DNA of 64,000 bases from Nereocystis luetkeana (Eukaryota > Sar > Phaeophyceae > Laminariales > Laminariaceae). Both the position numbers and the translations under genes were made by a program. How positions within the stretch are numbered: position 1 is the first letter of the stretch; each line of letters begins with the position of its first letter. Positions 53,301-56,300 of the stretch are shown here, in pieces. The notes under the pieces are model-generated. The model saw only the letters and a list, made by a program, of their open reading frames with translations, did not search any database and was not told the DNA's origin. The stretch is taken from assembly GCA_031213475.1 (NCBI GenBank), contig JARUPZ010000035.1, positions 4,826,953 through 4,890,952 of the forward strand. Reading direction: 5' to 3'.

Positions 53301-56300
53301 ATACATCATTGCGCCGTTCCATTGCCTTTGCAGTTGACCACTGGCCAGGCGCAGAGTTGTCCCACCCAAACTTCCCTAGCATTGGGTCATTTATTTTCAG
53401 CACACGCTGTGAAGTATATATCAAGCTCAAGCGACAGTGGTAGCTCGCCGTGTAGCCTCGGCGTAGCTCCGGCGGCGTTTCCTCTTGCAACATTGCGCTT
53501 TTCCGCCAGAGGGGGGCCCGAGTGCGTTAACTTCACTTACCTTACGATAATATGGATTCACGATATAGTGGTGATGATTGTGGCTGTTATTTTCCACGAC
53601 ACGTCGACTCCGGTAACTACACCCGCCTCGGGGGATGGGGGGATGTGTTTTCTTCAAACTCGCCTTTTCCGAGACTTCGGCATAAGCTCCTTTATTGGCC
53701 CTGTACGGACGCACGTTTGGACCCACATATTCACCCTTCGAGACTACCTGTAACGCAACTATTAACACCTGCCGTAATTATCGACAATTTATGTTTTGTG
53801 TACGATCATACTTAGACACTAACCCAACTCGCAATCCACAATTGCTGTGTACTGCAGTAACATACTTGTGGGTGCGCCCGGATTTGTGCTGCCGGTGTCT
53901 GCGCGATCGTCGGCATGTTGTCCCGGAGAATGGACGGGGATATTGCCCTACGGTCTCGGTGTCACCTGTTCGCTGCTCTTATCATAAGACGTTCCGTGTG
54001 CTTGCGTTCGACAACAACATGGCTCTTGTTAAAATTGCGCGTTCGCAAACTAAAAGAAGGCAACCATTGGAGTACCGCAAGTAGGCTAAGCAGTCAATCG
54101 GTTGGACCATCGCTTGTTTGCCCCCCGTTGCTGGAAGGGTTTTCTGTTATGCCTCTCACTGAGGGAAAGGACGCCGCGACAGACCTCCGTGTGTCCCCAT
54201 TTACCATGCGATGTGTGTACGATGCCTTCCCCACTAATATTGTAACCGGCCGTCATACCTCGCCCCAGCCTCGGAGAGCCCTGTTTCATCGTGAGCCCGT
54301 CGGTATTTTTGTCGCTACTTTTAACTAGAGGTACACCATAGCTATAAAGCTAGCAGTCAGCTCTAACTGCTAGTAATAGCTCAGTGGTCTGACTCACTAA
54401 ATGTATAACTCGCCGATTAGTTAGTTGTTGGCTAGGTGCTGCAGTTACAGCTTGTCGCGTGCAGAAGCTGCGGAATTTTGCGTGTTTGTATATATCTTAC
54501 TTGGCACGTCTATGGCTCCAGTATGTGTTTTTTTATGAATGAAGACCAGAATAATTTCGCTTCGATAATTTCACCAGCCAACTCAGAACCAGTCGTCAAG
54601 TCTAGCTGCCAACAGATGAGTTCGCCAGCCAACCAACAGCCAGCCGTCAATTTCACCCACCCAACGAATATCTTCGCCAGTCGACTGCTTCCCAATCCTG
54701 TTAGCAATACCCCTCCAGTATGAATACAAGTATGCACTAACCCATGTCGTTTCGACGATGTGCGTGTTTTGCCTACCTTGCTGCTCCGCCACTGCCCGGT
54801 TGAATCCGGCAGAACGAACAGGGCGCGCGCCGGCAACCCTGCCATGTTACCGTCAGAATCTCTCGCCAAACTCAACCAGTTCTCGGGACTCCGCACCTCG
54901 AATTCATCATTGTCGAACACCTACCCATATCATACAAAGCAGGGGTGAAATAAGCAATCACAACAAAAAAACAAACATTTTATTCAGCGGAGGGGTGAAA
55001 TATTTCGAAAACTATTTTTTATACGAAGCAAAAGATGACACGGGTATTGTCACGCGATTATCTGGGATCCGCACCTAAAAATGCTATATAACTGAACGAC
55101 AATTTCATTCCCGCTTTGTGCTTGAACGACATATTCAGTCCCAAAACTGAGAGGCGGCGGTGGCAATATGCGATGCACACTGTTAATAATAATAGTACTC
55201 CTATCATGCAAAAATACTCGTGGTGTAGCCTGCACCGCGAGGGCATCGTTCAATGCCGGAGGACGAAAACGGCAACCAATGGTCGTAGCTTCCAGCAATG
55301 GTTAACAAAACGGTAAATGATGAAACTTCAACATATCGGACCCGGGTAAGAAATCAGTATTTATTTATTGGCGTTTGTCAAAGTACACCCTAACCCACGA
55401 TTCACGCGCTTCTCGCTTTAGATTAGCCTTTTTCAAACGGCACAAACATTCGAGGGGACACACAACTTATGCTAAGAGTGGAATCACGTTTGCCGCAGTA
55501 AAAGGGTGAACCCGTTTAGTACTGCAGTCTGGTGCTGGGGAAAACCACCCGAATTATAAGCAGTTTGTCCCCAAAACGAGACTGTAGTTTGCCTTAGTTA
55601 GAAGGGCTCAGCCGCACCCACGTTTTGGGAGTTTGGAGGACTTAATGCCTGGAACTAAAGGTGGTAACTTTTGCAGTACATGCAGAAGGGAAGGTGGTGC
55701 GGCAGCGCGGCAGCGCGGCAAGGATGTCTTACATAGATGGACCAAACGCCATTCCCGAAAAAAGAGACTGCAGGCGCGCGACTGATATGTTATGTAACGC
55801 AGCTTTTCTGAGCTGAATATCGACTGTTTCAATCGGTCGAGCTCACAGCTCACGTAACGTTCGTAAAAGTTTAACACGTCGAACAGATCACGATCTATCT
55901 AACCTATGTGATATATCTGTAGATCATCTAGATCCTAACCTTCGGTTGTGAGCTGCTGTGCAGGATATGTATAGTACAGATTCAACCCGGGAGATATTTG
56001 CTGGATCATGCAGAATATACGGCTTCCATTCCCGGCAACACGACCTAGAGCAATGCAGACCAGGGATATATCTGCCCTGAAAGGTCTAGACCATGATCTA
56101 TCTGTAGATGGTATGTATGCTCTGTAGATGATCTGTCCGAGGTGTGAACAGTTCTTTGAAAATTTCACGAGGAGGACAAAACAAGCGCGGTTCAAGTATA
56201 TATATATGACACATCTTGCAAAAACTGAGTATCGACTGCTCGTTCGGTCGAACTCACAAATCAGGTGTCATTGCACGTATTTGTAATGTTTTTTTTTAAT

